Assembly: GCA_001592805.2 (NCBI GenBank)
Contig: CP051140.1
Span: forward strand, 1,799,501 to 1,863,500
Reading direction: 5' to 3'
DNA length: 64,000 nt
Source of the DNA: Peltaster fructicola
Taxonomy: Eukaryota; Ascomycota; Dothideomycetes
This document shows, one piece after another, positions 43,357 through 54,629 of this stretch. Positions within the stretch are counted from its first letter, which is position 1, and the number at the start of each line of letters is the position of its first letter. The translations under genes were made by a program, and so were the position numbers. The notes under the pieces were generated by a model, which searched no databases, had not been told where the DNA came from, and was given only the letters and a program-made list of their open reading frames with translations.

Positions 43357-44801
43357 TTACAGGTCCATCTTCTGACGTGCTTCCTCGTTCTCGATCGTGA
43401 GTGGACCATGCTTCACCATCAGTGTCATGACCTCGTACAGGGTGTCTGCTGCGGCCATCGTGCTCAACTCGGCGTTTGTGTCGTAGGCTGGCGCAACTTC
43501 CACAATGTCAGCTGCTACCAGGTTGATGCCTTCAAGACCACGGATCTGCGTAGGATGTCAGCTATACGTCATGCTAGTGAGGCGCTGCTTACGATTGTCC
43601 TGAGTTCGCGAGTGCTCCAGCCTCCAGTCTCTGGTGTGCCAGTCGCTGGTGCAAAGGCAGGATCAAGAGTGTCGATGTCGATGGAAAGATAGACAGGGTT
43701 CTTGTGGCCTGGTGAAGTCAGTCAGCGTCTGTTCAATGCGTCAATGTCTGGCCAGAACGTACCAACACGATCGTGAATCTTCTTGATGATGCCCTCTGTG
43801 CCAATGGTATCGATCTCTCGAGCCTCAACGATCTCGAAGCCGCAATATCCATCGTTCTCGTAGTCTGAAAGTCCACTCAGCGTAGTGCGGATGCCAGCGT
43901 GGATGTTGGTGTCGTTTCGAAGGAGGCCTTCGTGGGAAGCGTGGTAGAAGTATGTTCCATGGTTGATGGCGGCCTGCTTGCTTGGTGCTCCGCCAAAGAC
44001 CTTTGGCTTCCAGGTGTCAAGGTGAGAGTCGAAGTGGATAACAGTGATAGGACCATAGGCTTTGTTCATGCTCCGCAGAAGAGGAAGCGTGATGGTGTGA
44101 TCGCCACCAAGCGTGATGACACGCGGTAGAGTCTTGCCGTGCTTGGAGAGTCCTGCTGCTTTTGGACTTGTAGCAGGCTCGCGCATAAGGATACTGTTGT
44201 GGCCATACTCGATCTGCTCGATAGCCCATGCATTGTCGTAGCTGTTGTCCGTTAGCACAACCAACAACGAAAGCTGCTCATTGCTTACGATGTGACTGGG
44301 ATATCACCACAGTCGATCACGGTAGCCCAGCTGTTGAACGGGTTCGCAGCGAGAGGGACGTTGTAGCCACCACTAAATCCAACCCTTCGTGAGCCTTTGT
44401 TCGAACCATTGGTAAGCTTGCGCTTGACTGAACGTACTAAAGGTTGAGACGGCGACTACCTTGTCTGATGCCTGAAGGTCCAAAGCGCGCTCCAGGTCTA
44501 TAGGAGGTTCCGGTGTCGAACGGAGCACCAATGAATGCAATGTCGTACTTCACGTCCTCGCTGGCAAGGCATGGAAAGTACTCCAAGCGTCCAAAGGTAG
44601 AAATGCCCGAGAAGACAGAGTCTGCCTATGAGCACAAATCAGTACTGACACAGTGCCGATTGCTTGCCATACCTGTGTACCGCCATCTCCAGGCAAGCTG
44701 TTGTACCACAAGCTCTTGTGTGGCCCACTGACAGGCGTCTGGCTGTGGTCGCCATGTGCAGCGACAACCGCCAGCAATGAAAGACTGAGAAGCTTCATCA
44801 T
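43357..44801 (-). CDS. Agmatinase-type ureohydrolase with signal peptide
   Basis: Six exons read on the minus strand: 44673-44801, 44460-44625, 44289-44394, 43763-44241, 43593-43708 and 43357-43545. The introns are 47, 65, 47, 54 and 47 bp and all keep frame, giving 394 residues. The N-terminus [20 protein letters not shown] is a clear secretion signal. The ureohydrolase metal-binding motifs are complete: [23 protein letters not shown] and [15 protein letters not shown]. The specificity-loop text [20 protein letters not shown] is that of agmatinase rather than arginase. The predicted reaction is agmatine to putrescine plus urea, in the secretory pathway or outside the cell, using Mn. It precedes MATE and permease genes. 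Fungi commonly carry several agmatinase-like paralogues whose true substrates are mostly untested. Confidence 0.9.
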
Positions 44802-45353
44802 AGTGACAGAAATGAGTACCTCAATGGCAGCACCTTGATGAGAGGGGAGTGGTCAAGAAATATGAGCTCGGAGCCACCAACCTACGATCTTCTTCGTCCT
44901 CACTATGCTCAGATTGATCCTCCAAGACCTACCATCTGAAGCTCAACTTAAGGCTAGACGATGTCTCTAGCTTTCGGCGCACTTCAGATGGGCGACGGCG
45001 AAGCATTTACTGGCCGATGATGCTGTCATGATACAGATGGCCGGCGACGATGATAGGCGTGATGGCGCGCCGAGAGCTCTACTTGCCCGATATGCGGTCA
45101 GGCGAGCTAGCCGAAGGTTGATTGTGGTACCTTGCGCGGTATACATGACATAATGCCTCGTGGCAGGGCCGGAGTTGAGTATTCCTGACATGTGCTTTTG
45201 GTGTTGTCAATGGGATGAAACAAATCTGTAGATCGATCGTCTATCAGTCCCCCAGCTTTCACCACACCCACCTGCCTCATATGGCAGCATTAGCCTGACA
45301 TATGCCGACATCCTTGATAACGAACGTTGTGCAAGCATCAATGAGACATCTAT
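44802..45353. other. Intergenic, agmatinase promoter region
   Basis: 552 bases between the agmatinase start and the MATE stop, both minus strand. No gene is supported; a 74-codon minus frame at 44967-45191 has no domain. Confidence 0.45.
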
Positions 45354-46967
45354 CTAGCTAGAACTATCCTCAGATGCAGCCACTCCCGACTCGGCTCGAT
45401 CGTCGGACTCCATACGACGAAATGCCTTCTCAACCTCCTTTGGCCAGTTGCTAAATGCCACAATCGCCCATTCAGCGAAGCCAACCAGATATAGAGCGAT
45501 ACATTGTCCAATCCAGAGTCCCGCCAGACCCCAGCCATTGAAAGCAAGCCAGATGCCGAGCGGAAGAGCGCCACAATAGTAGCTGATGATATTGACTGCT
45601 GCACCGATGTGCTGTCTTCCCATACCTCGAAGAGCTCCTCCGCAAGATCCATTGAGACCGTCTGCGATCTGGAAGAGTGCCACGTATGGGAGCACCTCAG
45701 CAGTGAGACGAACGACACGATCGTCGTCGTTGAACAGCCGAGCAAAGTTGTCCTTCGTAGCCATCAAGATCGCAAGCACGAGGATGCCCAGCAGCATAGA
45801 TAGCCAGGCTGCTGTGTTGGCTGCTCGCGATGCGCCTTTCGTATCCCTAGATCCTAGTAGATTGCCAACTCTTGACGATGTAGCAACTCCCACACCGAAA
45901 GGGATTGTGTTCATAACCTGATCTGCCGTCATGATCACAGACTGTGCAGCGAGAGGGATGGTGCCAAGTTGACCTGCAACAATGGCGACTATCTCGAATG
46001 CCCACCATTCCGTGCCTGGTTCCTTATTAGCGAGGTACTGGGTCTCAAGGTCCTACTCACCAACATGCACAACGCCAAGCGCTGCGATCCGTGCAAATGT
46101 GCCGATGTTGCTCAGGCACTTTCGATCAAAGCCGCCCCAACACTCTGAACCAGCAATGAAGCGGGTATAGAGCACGAGGAGGATGAAGCTGAGCCAGTAG
46201 CTGATGCCTGTTGCCAGTGGTGCGCCCAGCAGTCCGATCTCAAAGGTATAGATGAACAGATAGTTCAGTGCAGCGTTGATGGGCGATGTGATCAGCAAGA
46301 CATACGTGCCAGGACGCATGATTCCCTGTGCCTGTAGATACTTCTTCATACATTCGAAGTAGATGTAGCCGAGGCCTCCAGGAATGAGTACACTGAGGAA
46401 TCTCGATGAGTCTCGGGCAATGTAATCTTCCTGACCTAGTGCTTTGAACACAGGTTCCGAACAGAGCCACAGTATAGCCACTGGAATGTAGAACAGTCCA
46501 AGAATGAGGAATGCTCGCTGCAGGATAACTCCAAGATCGTGCTTGTTCTTGCTGCCGGTGAAAGATGCACTGGCAATGGTGTCTATGGCTGTAGTGCCTC
46601 CCATACCTATCAGCCAGGCTGTAGCCATTGCAAACATGTAACTGAAGGCTGCAACAGCTAGTGATTCAGGACTCAATCGTCCCACTATCACAACTGAGAT
46701 GGTCTGTAGGGAGTTCTGCAGGGTGTACGCAAGGATAACCGGTACTGATCCTTTCAGAAGAACCCAGAACTCTCGAGCAAGTCGTTCAGTCCTTGTTGAG
46801 CCTTCCTCCTCGAAGTCGTACGTCTCGCCTTCCGCGACCTCATCTTGTGGTTTCGGGATCAACGTCGTCCTCTCTGTTGGCGAAGAGGTCTTGCGATCCT
46901 GGTTCTTGCGTAGGAAGTTGGGTAACCAAGAGCGTGCACTCTCGATATCGTCTTGCCGACTCTCCAT
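45354..46967 (-). CDS. MATE-family exporter
   Basis: Exons 46061-46967 and 45354-46015 with a 45-bp intron (46016-46060) give 522 residues. The cytosolic N-terminus of about 70 residues is acidic and is followed by the first helix (LLKGSVPVILAYTLQNSL). About twelve transmembrane helices form two MatE repeats: VVIVGRLSPESLAVAAFSYM and AWLIGMGGTTAIDTIASASF in the first, and QVMNTIPFGVGVATSSRVGN with ADGLNGSCGGALRGMGRQ in the second. The splice joins VVHVG-TEWWAFEIVA. This is the fungal Erc1-like MATE group, whose members export cationic or other small compounds by proton antiport. The substrate is unknown. Neighbours are agmatinase (downstream) and, divergently, an amino-acid/choline permease. 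Confidence 0.9.
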
Positions 46968-48157
46968 GGTTGATGCAAAGAGGACTTCCTCACATACTGA
47001 AAGTGCTCACCTGTATGCAGTATGCCTGTAGCTACCATGGACTGCGAGATCGGCTCCGGAAGAGCTCAAATGCATGATTGTAGCCATTACCAAACAGTTT
47101 CTGCGATATCATACTCACATGTAATGAGCTTCGCAACTCGCCAGCGGACAGATAGAGCAAGAAAGTGTGTTAGTCACAGGAATGGGAGCTTTCGGCGAAG
47201 CATGAGCTAGACAGGACTGGTCTCGATGCAAGAGCAAGATCGAGAGGACAGCTCAAGCTGTCTATGACAGCAGATCGACCTGACTGCAGCGCTCACCTCA
47301 TTGTCCCTCGATTCTTATCTTGTTGCCATGACATAAAGCAATCACTCAGCGAGTCTTCAATGCTCAATGGCTGTATGCGAACCAGCAGATATGTGGGCTT
47401 GCAGCTGTCTGCCATTCGGTTCCTTGGTCTGACCCGCTGTGTGACAAGGATGCCAAGAGGGAATCTCTTAGATTGACGTGCTTAGAGATTGAATTCGTTT
47501 GTGTTGCGTTTAGTCACAGCTTCAATGTTGTGCGCTGATCAATCTCATCTCCCATATAGGCAGGAGGTGAGCTCCGAGACATACCTTCCTACTGCCTTCA
47601 ACTTCGGCTGATCGAGCCCGTTCGTTTCATCGCAAGCTCGACCGCTGAAGCGATAGCGTAATTGTTTTCGTGATGGACATTAATTTGTGTAGGTTCTATC
47701 GTCTGCCTCGCACTGAGTTGGCTGGCGTGGGCGCGCTAAGATTGGACGTCCCGTGCTCATCCTCGTCGACTCTGCTCACAAAGTCTTCAACAACAAGACT
47801 CGCGAACATGATACGATCATTGATAGCGGCTGATACTCGCATATCTATCGACACAGATCGCACTGTCCTCTGGCTAAGCGAAAATGTGGCTGCCACATGA
47901 GATGACCTCCCTGCATTGGTCAAAGTTCTTATCAGCACTCTGAGCACCAACCATGAGCATCGAGATGCGCCACCATCTCGCATATGCTTGCCCTGCCGTC
48001 ATGATCTTGCCATGCAGATCTCTACAAGCATCTCATGGCGGGAGTTAGCCATGCATGCACGGCTGCACAAATGTGTGACCTCAAGCATGAGTATCTTCCT
48101 TGTCTCCTCCGTTTTCTACCACACTGTCGGACTCCATAAATCCTCGAAGCTGTCGAC
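46968..48157. promoter_or_regulatory. Divergent intergenic promoter region
   Basis: 1.2 kb between the MATE start (minus) and the permease start (plus). No supported gene; frames of 60-110 codons here lack domains. It could carry shared control sites for the two transporters. Confidence 0.4.
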
Positions 48158-49963
48158 ATGGCTACCGGGGAATACCACAACGAGAAGAAGCTTGAGTCTA
48201 CAGGTCCCGAGACGGGCGACAGTGCTATAGGAGAGGTCAGGGATGATGCACGCAGAAACAACTCGATCGTGTCGAAGTTCGGAGATATCGTCAATGCATC
48301 AGGTCACCGCGATCAGCTGCAGCGCCAGTATGGACTGCTCAGCATCTGTGGGTGGGTCTGACCGTACCCTACGATGCACATACATACATACTGACGTCGA
48401 AAGTCTTGCATTGAACATCGACAACGCCTGGATCGCCTTTGGTGGTTCTCTCAGCCTCAGTCTGCTCAACGGCGGTCCGCCTGGAGTGCTGTACGAGTTC
48501 ATCGTTGCCTGCATCTACTATACATTCATCGGCGCTTCGATCGCAGAGCTCGCATCTTCAGTGCCGTCGTCAGGAGGAGTCTATCACTGGGCCAGCATCA
48601 CACCAGGACCGAGATGGGGTCGTGTGGTTGGCTTCTTCTGTGGAAGCCTGAACTTCTTTGGTTGTAAGTATGACTTCAGACCTGTGCTCATTGTACTGAT
48701 AGTCTGTAAGGGATCTTTGATCTTGCTTCGATCATCTACATTCCAGCCAACATCGTTGTCTCGATGTACGCTGTCTATCATCCCGACTATGTGTCAGAAC
48801 CATGGCACTCATACGTTGCCTTTGTCATCATCACCTGGCTCTGTACATTCTTCGTCATCTTCTGCAACCGACTCCTCGCGCCATTGCAGCACGTAGGCCT
48901 GTTCTTGGTCATTGTTGGAGGTCTGGTAACTATCATTGTGGTTGCTGCCATGCCAGCTACGAACGGTTCAGGGCATGCTTCTACCTCATCCGTCTGGACT
49001 GACTGGGAGAACCAAACCGGCTGGGTAGACGGAGTGTGCTTCTTGACAGGAGTACTGAACGGTGCTTTTGCTATTGGCACACCAGATGCCGTCACCCACA
49101 TGGCTGAAGGTATGGCTTACGCATAAAACGGAGACCAAACAATTGACATCTACAGAACTTCCCAACCCGAAAGTCGACCTACCAAAGGCTGTCTTTGCAC
49201 AAGTCGGCCTAGGCTTCATCACCGCCTTCCTTTATGGCATCACGCTGATGTACGGCATCAACGATCTTGGCGCTATCATCAGCGGCGGTGGCTCATTCCC
49301 TCTCGCAGCAGTCTATGCTCAAGCAACAGGCAGCACAGGCGCCACCTTCGGACTGCTCTTCATCCTACTCTTGAGCATCCTGATCTGCTCAATCGGCACA
49401 CTGCTCATGGTCGGCAGATTGTGGTGGGCACTAGCTCGCGACAATGCTACGCCATTCCCTGGCTTCTTCGCTCACGTCAACGAGAGATTGTCTTGTCCGA
49501 TACAAGCCACCGTCCTCTGCTCTGTGCTTGTCACCGGCTTAGGTGCGATTCAGCTCGGCTCAAGTACAGCATTCACAAGCTTGGTCGGCTCGTTCATCAT
49601 ACTAACCACCATGTCGTACTTCCTTGCCTTCTTCCCGAACCTCTTGACAGGACGCAAGTACGTTCCCAAAGGATCGTTCCACATGGGCAGCTTCGGATTT
49701 GTCATCAACGGCATTACCTGTGTGCTGATCGTCTTCTTCAACATCATGTTCTGCTTCCCGTATGCCTATCCTGTTGACTCTGTCGCAGTCGTGGATTGTA
49801 AGTAGTAAAGCTGTCCATCGAGAATACCATCTGACATCTAGTAGGGAATCCTGTCATCCTGGTGGGTGTGGTAGTATTGACCGCCTTCTGGTGGCTTGTA
49901 CATGGCATCAGAAAGTACCCCGGCCCAAAACTGGCACACCTGTATTTGGGCGATTCAACATAG
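48158..49963 (+). CDS. APC-family permease, choline/amine transporter type
   Basis: Five exons: 48158-48351, 48404-48663, 48711-49109, 49156-49797 and 49845-49963. The introns are 52, 47, 46 and 47 bp, all in frame, giving 537 residues. After an acidic cytosolic N-terminus the conserved block ASGHRDQLQRQYGLLSICG leads into LALNIDNAWIAFGGSLS and NGGPPGVLYEF, typical of the fungal Hnm1/GABA-permease group. Twelve helices follow, including ELASSVPSSGGVYHW and GRLWWALARDNATPFP. The C-terminus is short (GPKLAHLYLGDST). Members import choline, GABA, polyamines or amino acids by proton symport; the substrate here is open. The stop codon is 22 bases from that of the convergent Zn2Cys6 gene. Confidence 0.92.
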
Positions 49964-49985
49964 TGCTATACAGTGCATCAATTCG

Positions 49986-52421
49986 TTATATAATAAGATA
50001 TTCGCCATCCACCCGGTCCATTGCTCGTCGCCAGCGAAAGGCCTGCCTTGATTCGCTGCCACCGAGCACTTCACTATCTCTCCTTCGTGCATGTATCTCT
50101 CCCTCCTCGCCATGACCCATGTCAACATCGGCCCATACCTTCTCAAGGACGTTGAGGCAGGATATGTTGTTGTAGAACCCACTCTCTCGTTGTATCTCGA
50201 TGCATCGTGTGCGGACGACTGCTCGATCATTGTTATCAACACATTCAGTGCCGGTGATAAACAGCGGCCAAAGCAAGAATTTGTTCACACAAGATGTGAC
50301 CGGGAGTGATGTGATGTGGTAGAGTGCCTGCGCAACGTGGTGCTGAAAGCTTTGCGCAGACGATGGCAGTAGCGGATATGCGAGTCGTTCGGTGTAAAGC
50401 AGCGCTGAATGCCTGAAGGACTCGGAGATGTGTACGAGGTCGTTCTGGTCAGGTGTCAGGCTGTGCTCGAAGGCGAAGCCTGCTGCAGTGGGATCGGTCG
50501 AGATGGTCGAGGCATCAACTTGCCATGCCTGTAGCCTCGCCCGTACGGCATTCCATTCATTCCAAAAGTCGTTGCGGTCATTGACGGGAGCTAGCTCCTC
50601 GTCTGGCGATAACACCGGTGTTCCCCAGCCATTGCCGTCAAGATGTTCGTAGTCAGCTGCATTTAACGATCGAGGTTTGCTCTTTCTGAAAGATCCAAGC
50701 ATCAATTGCGGTGATTGCATTGACCTTGATTGTGTGGTGCTTCTAGAGGTCGTACGGCCCTGCGCGAGCAGACTCAGACCACCAAGGCGTGCAATGAGCT
50801 TGAAAAGCCTGCCGTCGCAGCCAGAGTACTGCTCTAGAGCGCCTAGATTGACCGAGAAGTCCATCATGTCTAGACTCTCACCTTTGATCTGCGGCTCGCG
50901 ATCATTGACAGCCGCAGTCATGACGTCGAACCAGATGAAGAACATCTCCACCCAGCCTGTGAATGGAGACTTCGTATTTGGGTCCCGCAGCGACATCAGC
51001 TTCTGTACACCAGCCAGCTGGGTTTTGAACTTGCTGAAGCCGCTATCGCAAACGTGGAAGAGACACAGTATGAGCAGAGTTGCAAGGACAGAGTCGTCCT
51101 GTGCTGCAAATGGCTGCGCAAGTTGCATGTTGAGCTGCTCGATTGACACCTGCTTGTAGTGGGACTCTTCTGCTGATGGCTGACTGTCGTCTGAAGGCTC
51201 CTCTACACACCCGATCGTCCTGTGCTCCTTCCGCCGCATACGCATGTTGTTGGTCGCTAATGCAGCGAGAGCATTCTGGAGTCCTTCATTATGCGCGGCG
51301 AGTTGTATGACGTGCATGCGGTATGGATTTTGGGGAGTGTCGAATGTGACCAGAAACGGGCAAATGCTAGTATCGTAGTAGTTTATCAGGGACCGCAGCC
51401 GTTGAGGAAGGTGGAAGAGGTGGTTGCTAAATCGTGCGTCAATGGAGGGTATTGTGGAATTGGTAGATACAATCTCCTCCTCGTCAATGGAGGATATCAT
51501 GGCATCCGTAGCTAGAATCTCCTCCTCGTTGATTTCTGGGAGATGTGCGTATGATTGACCGTAACTGCCTGCCGAGTGACCGAGGAATGGTGCATTGTAA
51601 TCAGCCAAGATGTCTAGGCTGGGCTGCACTGTTGTTGCAGATGTCACATCCATTGCGGCCGGAGAGGAGTGTTCAATCGTGGTGTCAAGATAGGTAGCGA
51701 AAGGTTGCTGATGATGCTCTGGGAATGTGTATGAGGATGGAGTGGTAGTATAGTCGACAGGAGAGTTGTAGTCCGACTCGATGAATGAGCCTGTAGAGCT
51801 TGCAGAATGTGGGTAGTTGCTGAGGTTATCGAAGTGTGTTGGAAGTGATGTCTGAATGTGCTTCAGAGCTACGTTTCTGGAAGATCCATATTGCCCATAC
51901 ATAGGGTATGATGTAGGTGATGGCTGCCATGATCCCGCTTGTGTTGCTGCAGACATGGGATAGCTCGTTGGGGCATGGTTCTGTCGTGGAATCGTTATAG
52001 GCGTAGCTGCGGATGTGCTTTTGGTGGCCTTGTCAAGATCACTAGGTTGTCCATTACTCTTCGACACTGAACTCTTCCTCCTCTTCCGTTCGTGCGTGGT
52101 ACCGTCGGCTGGAGGTGTAGCAGTCTGTTTGCTGGCCACTGGAAGTGATAGACCGCGCAGTTTACCTCGACTTGCCACGCCTACGCCCCATGTCAAGGTC
52201 GTCTTGTATCCCGTGCACTCTTTACCAATTTCAATGCATTGTGTACAATACGGTCGTTTGCGATCGCACGAGCTGCCTATCTTTCGACAAGCGAAGCAGT
52301 CGTCTTGTGCTCCACCGCCTGCTGTTCTCCGGCGTTTCTTGCGTGATTGTGTGGTTGGTTGTACATCAGCAGGGATGTTGTGCGAGCTACTAGCAGGCGG
52401 AAAGTCGATGATCGATGTCAT
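49986..52421 (-). CDS. Zn2Cys6 transcription factor with fungal-specific regulator domain
   Basis: Single exon. The ATG at 52419-52421 (MTSIIDFPPASSSHNIPAD) gives 811 residues; the frame is open upstream to an ATG at 52826, but that 135-residue extension is low-complexity and probably 5' UTR. The zinc cluster has Cys42, 45, 52, 59, 62 and 69 with regular spacing, preceded by a basic stretch (RKKRRRTAG) and followed by GYKTTLTWGVGVASRGKL. A long Ser/Thr/Gln/Tyr-rich region precedes a helical regulator domain from about residue 320 (LPQRLRSLINYYDTSICPFL) to the end, of the type used by Uga3-like regulators. It ends 22 bases from the permease stop, so transcripts of the two genes probably overlap at their 3' ends. 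Confidence 0.88.
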   Translation of the reverse strand: MTSIIDFPPASSSHNIPADVQPTTQSRKKRRRTAGGGAQDDCFACRKIGSSCDRKRPYCTQCIEIGKECTGYKTTLTWGVGVASRGKLRGLSLPVASKQTATPPADGTTHERKRRKSSVSKSNGQPSDLDKATKSTSAATPITIPRQNHAPTSYPMSAATQAGSWQPSPTSYPMYGQYGSSRNVALKHIQTSLPTHFDNLSNYPHSASSTGSFIESDYNSPVDYTTTPSSYTFPEHHQQPFATYLDTTIEHSSPAAMDVTSATTVQPSLDILADYNAPFLGHSAGSYGQSYAHLPEINEEEILATDAMISSIDEEEIVSTNSTIPSIDARFSNHLFHLPQRLRSLINYYDTSICPFLVTFDTPQNPYRMHVIQLAAHNEGLQNALAALATNNMRMRRKEHRTIGCVEEPSDDSQPSAEESHYKQVSIEQLNMQLAQPFAAQDDSVLATLLILCLFHVCDSGFSKFKTQLAGVQKLMSLRDPNTKSPFTGWVEMFFIWFDVMTAAVNDREPQIKGESLDMMDFSVNLGALEQYSGCDGRLFKLIARLGGLSLLAQGRTTSRSTTQSRSMQSPQLMLGSFRKSKPRSLNAADYEHLDGNGWGTPVLSPDEELAPVNDRNDFWNEWNAVRARLQAWQVDASTISTDPTAAGFAFEHSLTPDQNDLVHISESFRHSALLYTERLAYPLLPSSAQSFQHHVAQALYHITSLPVTSCVNKFLLWPLFITGTECVDNNDRAVVRTRCIEIQRESGFYNNISCLNVLEKVWADVDMGHGEEGEIHARRRDSEVLGGSESRQAFRWRRAMDRVDGEYLII

Positions 52422-53833
52422 CGTGCTGGGTTGTGCTCCAGATAGGCGAGAGTCTGCGATCGATTGGTCAATGCTGAAGATAGAGTAGAGTCGAGATCCA
52501 TGTGTCTGTCTGTCACGCTGCAAGGAGGTCGAGAGAGTGGAAAGTGGTCGGCCGTGCGGTGTGAGAGTACCACCTCCACTGGAAGATGGAGATGACGGAC
52601 GGAGTGGCACTTCTTGGGAACGTGCAATTGCCGAAGCCAAGATCGCCGGCGGTGGTTGCGAAGTTGCTATGTATCTAGCAGTGGAGGGAGACAAGCTCGA
52701 TGGGTCATGCAGGGAGAAGGTGTCTCGTGTCGGAGTAAGGGCCAACTTCTGTGCACATCGCAGCACACGACATGAACAAAGATAGCGGCTATTGCGAAAT
52801 CGCCAATGAGGCGGCGGCGCGTCCACCGTAGAAGCATTTGAACTCGCCTAGAGGTCTTCTCGAAAACCTGGTCGCCAGCCGGGTTAGGTTGCAGACCCTC
52901 CAGCAAGGTTGCATCGACTATCGACTAGTGTCGTCGGATAGTGCCAAGTGGAGGTGTGATCCCGAAACGACGCCAAGTCGTGTTATCTCAAGCTTTTGAG
53001 CTCCTTCTCAGCCTCAAAGCACTCCCTGAACGACGCCTCTCAGAGATTCCATCGCCATCAGAGTCTTTCTTCGAAGCCAGACGCTCGGGACATCAAATGA
53101 TCATTCCGTCCAGCAGAGGAGGAACATGACGCATATTGCTACTGCTCCTCCAAAGCTCGCATGCATCCTGGTCATGCATCCTTGCAGCGTAGTGCACTGA
53201 CGAATCACCTTCATGCAGTGACAGATTGTCGGTCACCACACAACGCCGACTGCACCTCGTCCATAGGCTTCACGCTTTGTGTAATCGCAAACTTCATCTC
53301 ACTCGATCACGAATCACTTTATACATTTGAGCACCCTCTGTAACGACGTGAGCGATAGATCGCTGTCAGCCTGTCCACGGCATAGGGAGGAGAGAAGATA
53401 ACATAGATGCAAGCGACATCAGGTCCCGAACAGCGCTCGGTGAGCAGGTGGCTAGACTTGTGTTGCTCGAGTTCGAAGCGAATCACTGGAAGATGGAATC
53501 ACTGCATTGATGCAGGAACGCAGTGTGCATATCGCCCGTGGATGGCATTGCGTAGTCCACACAACAAACACGAGATTCTCAAGATGCTCTCCGGAACAAG
53601 GTAAGAGATAACAGACTGTGCATCCAACGACTATCTTCGACAACCCGGGACAACCCCATCCATTCCTTTAGGCAGGATTCTGGTGGCTGCGATCAACCTG
53701 CACATGAATCTCTGCTCGCGGTTGGACTCAACGCTGTCATAGTTTCTTTGCTAGGAGAACGATTCCAGCTGTAGCACCCATGCCACCACCCACAACACAA
53801 CCTCGTCAAGAGTCTTGTGGTTGCTTGTCAAGG
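52422..53833. other. Gene-poor stretch upstream of the Zn2Cys6 gene
   Basis: 1.4 kb. The left 400 bases are probably the 5' UTR of the Zn2Cys6 gene. Short plus-strand frames at 52941-53604 have no domain. No repeat or RNA gene recognised. Confidence 0.4.
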
Positions 53834-54184
53834 TCATAAACCTGATAAGACATCAGCTGGCGCCCGTTCTCTCCATCTGGGACGGTCTACCTTGCACCAT
53901 TCGCAGGTGTCATTGTTCACCCTAACCCATCCGTCATCGCCCTCTTTTCTTGCCCAGCCGCTACACCGATTGCCAACAGAGCATCTGAACTTCGAGATGC
54001 CTTGATGTCGGTACTTGCTCTCATCCTCATCACGGCTATTTTCCACGACTGAATCTGGCATACTTTCGATATTGCAATGTAAGAAGTTGTTGATGAGCTG
54101 CTCGAGGTCAGGCACGTCGTGGGCCTCTTTATAGACGCTCGGCTTTGATCCTTGACGGCTACAACAGAAAGCTTCTGTCCTCAA
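53834..54184 (-). CDS. Possible small Cys-containing hypothetical protein
   Basis: A 116-codon frame with balanced composition in a gene-poor stretch. After an acidic middle part (SVVENSRDEDESKYRHQ) it has FRCSVGNRCSGWARKEG then DTCEWCKVDRP, that is C-x4-C and C-x2-C, a spacing that could hold zinc. No signal peptide, no known domain. It could equally be chance; splicing to further exons was not found. Confidence 0.28.
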   Translation of the reverse strand: MRTEAFCCSRQGSKPSVYKEAHDVPDLEQLINNFLHCNIESMPDSVVENSRDEDESKYRHQGISKFRCSVGNRCSGWARKEGDDGWVRVNNDTCEWCKVDRPRWRERAPADVLSGL

Positions 54185-54629
54185 ACGGGATCATGCTTTT
54201 GCCGAAAATCATTTCATGTCAACAATCGATCGAAAAGCAACAGGTGTCACTGCAGTAAGTATCAGTCCGCGTCTAGCAATTCAACCAGCAACCAGCCTAT
54301 CGACAAGGATATCAAGGCACTTGGGTGGCGCAAGTACATGATTTGCCGCAATACACGCCGCGTCACCCATGCATGGCAATCTGCCATGGCATTGTTGAAT
54401 GACCATAAGTGACATGCTGAGCGCCAACACAATGCCAACACACAGAAGGATTCGTGGCGTGAGCGGGGAGCGGTAGCCAGCACTGTCGATGGCGATGACC
54501 GGCTGATGAATAGGTACATCTCAACAACCAGTTGTTTACGTCCGAACAGCACTCCGGCACGATTTGAGCGAATGCAGCTCGCTGTACTCTCGAGACTACG
54601 CCGAATCACCGTCGCACTGCATGATCTGC
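54185..54629. other. Intergenic, no gene seen
   Basis: 445 bases between two weak candidate genes. Overlapping short frames on both strands only. Confidence 0.35.
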
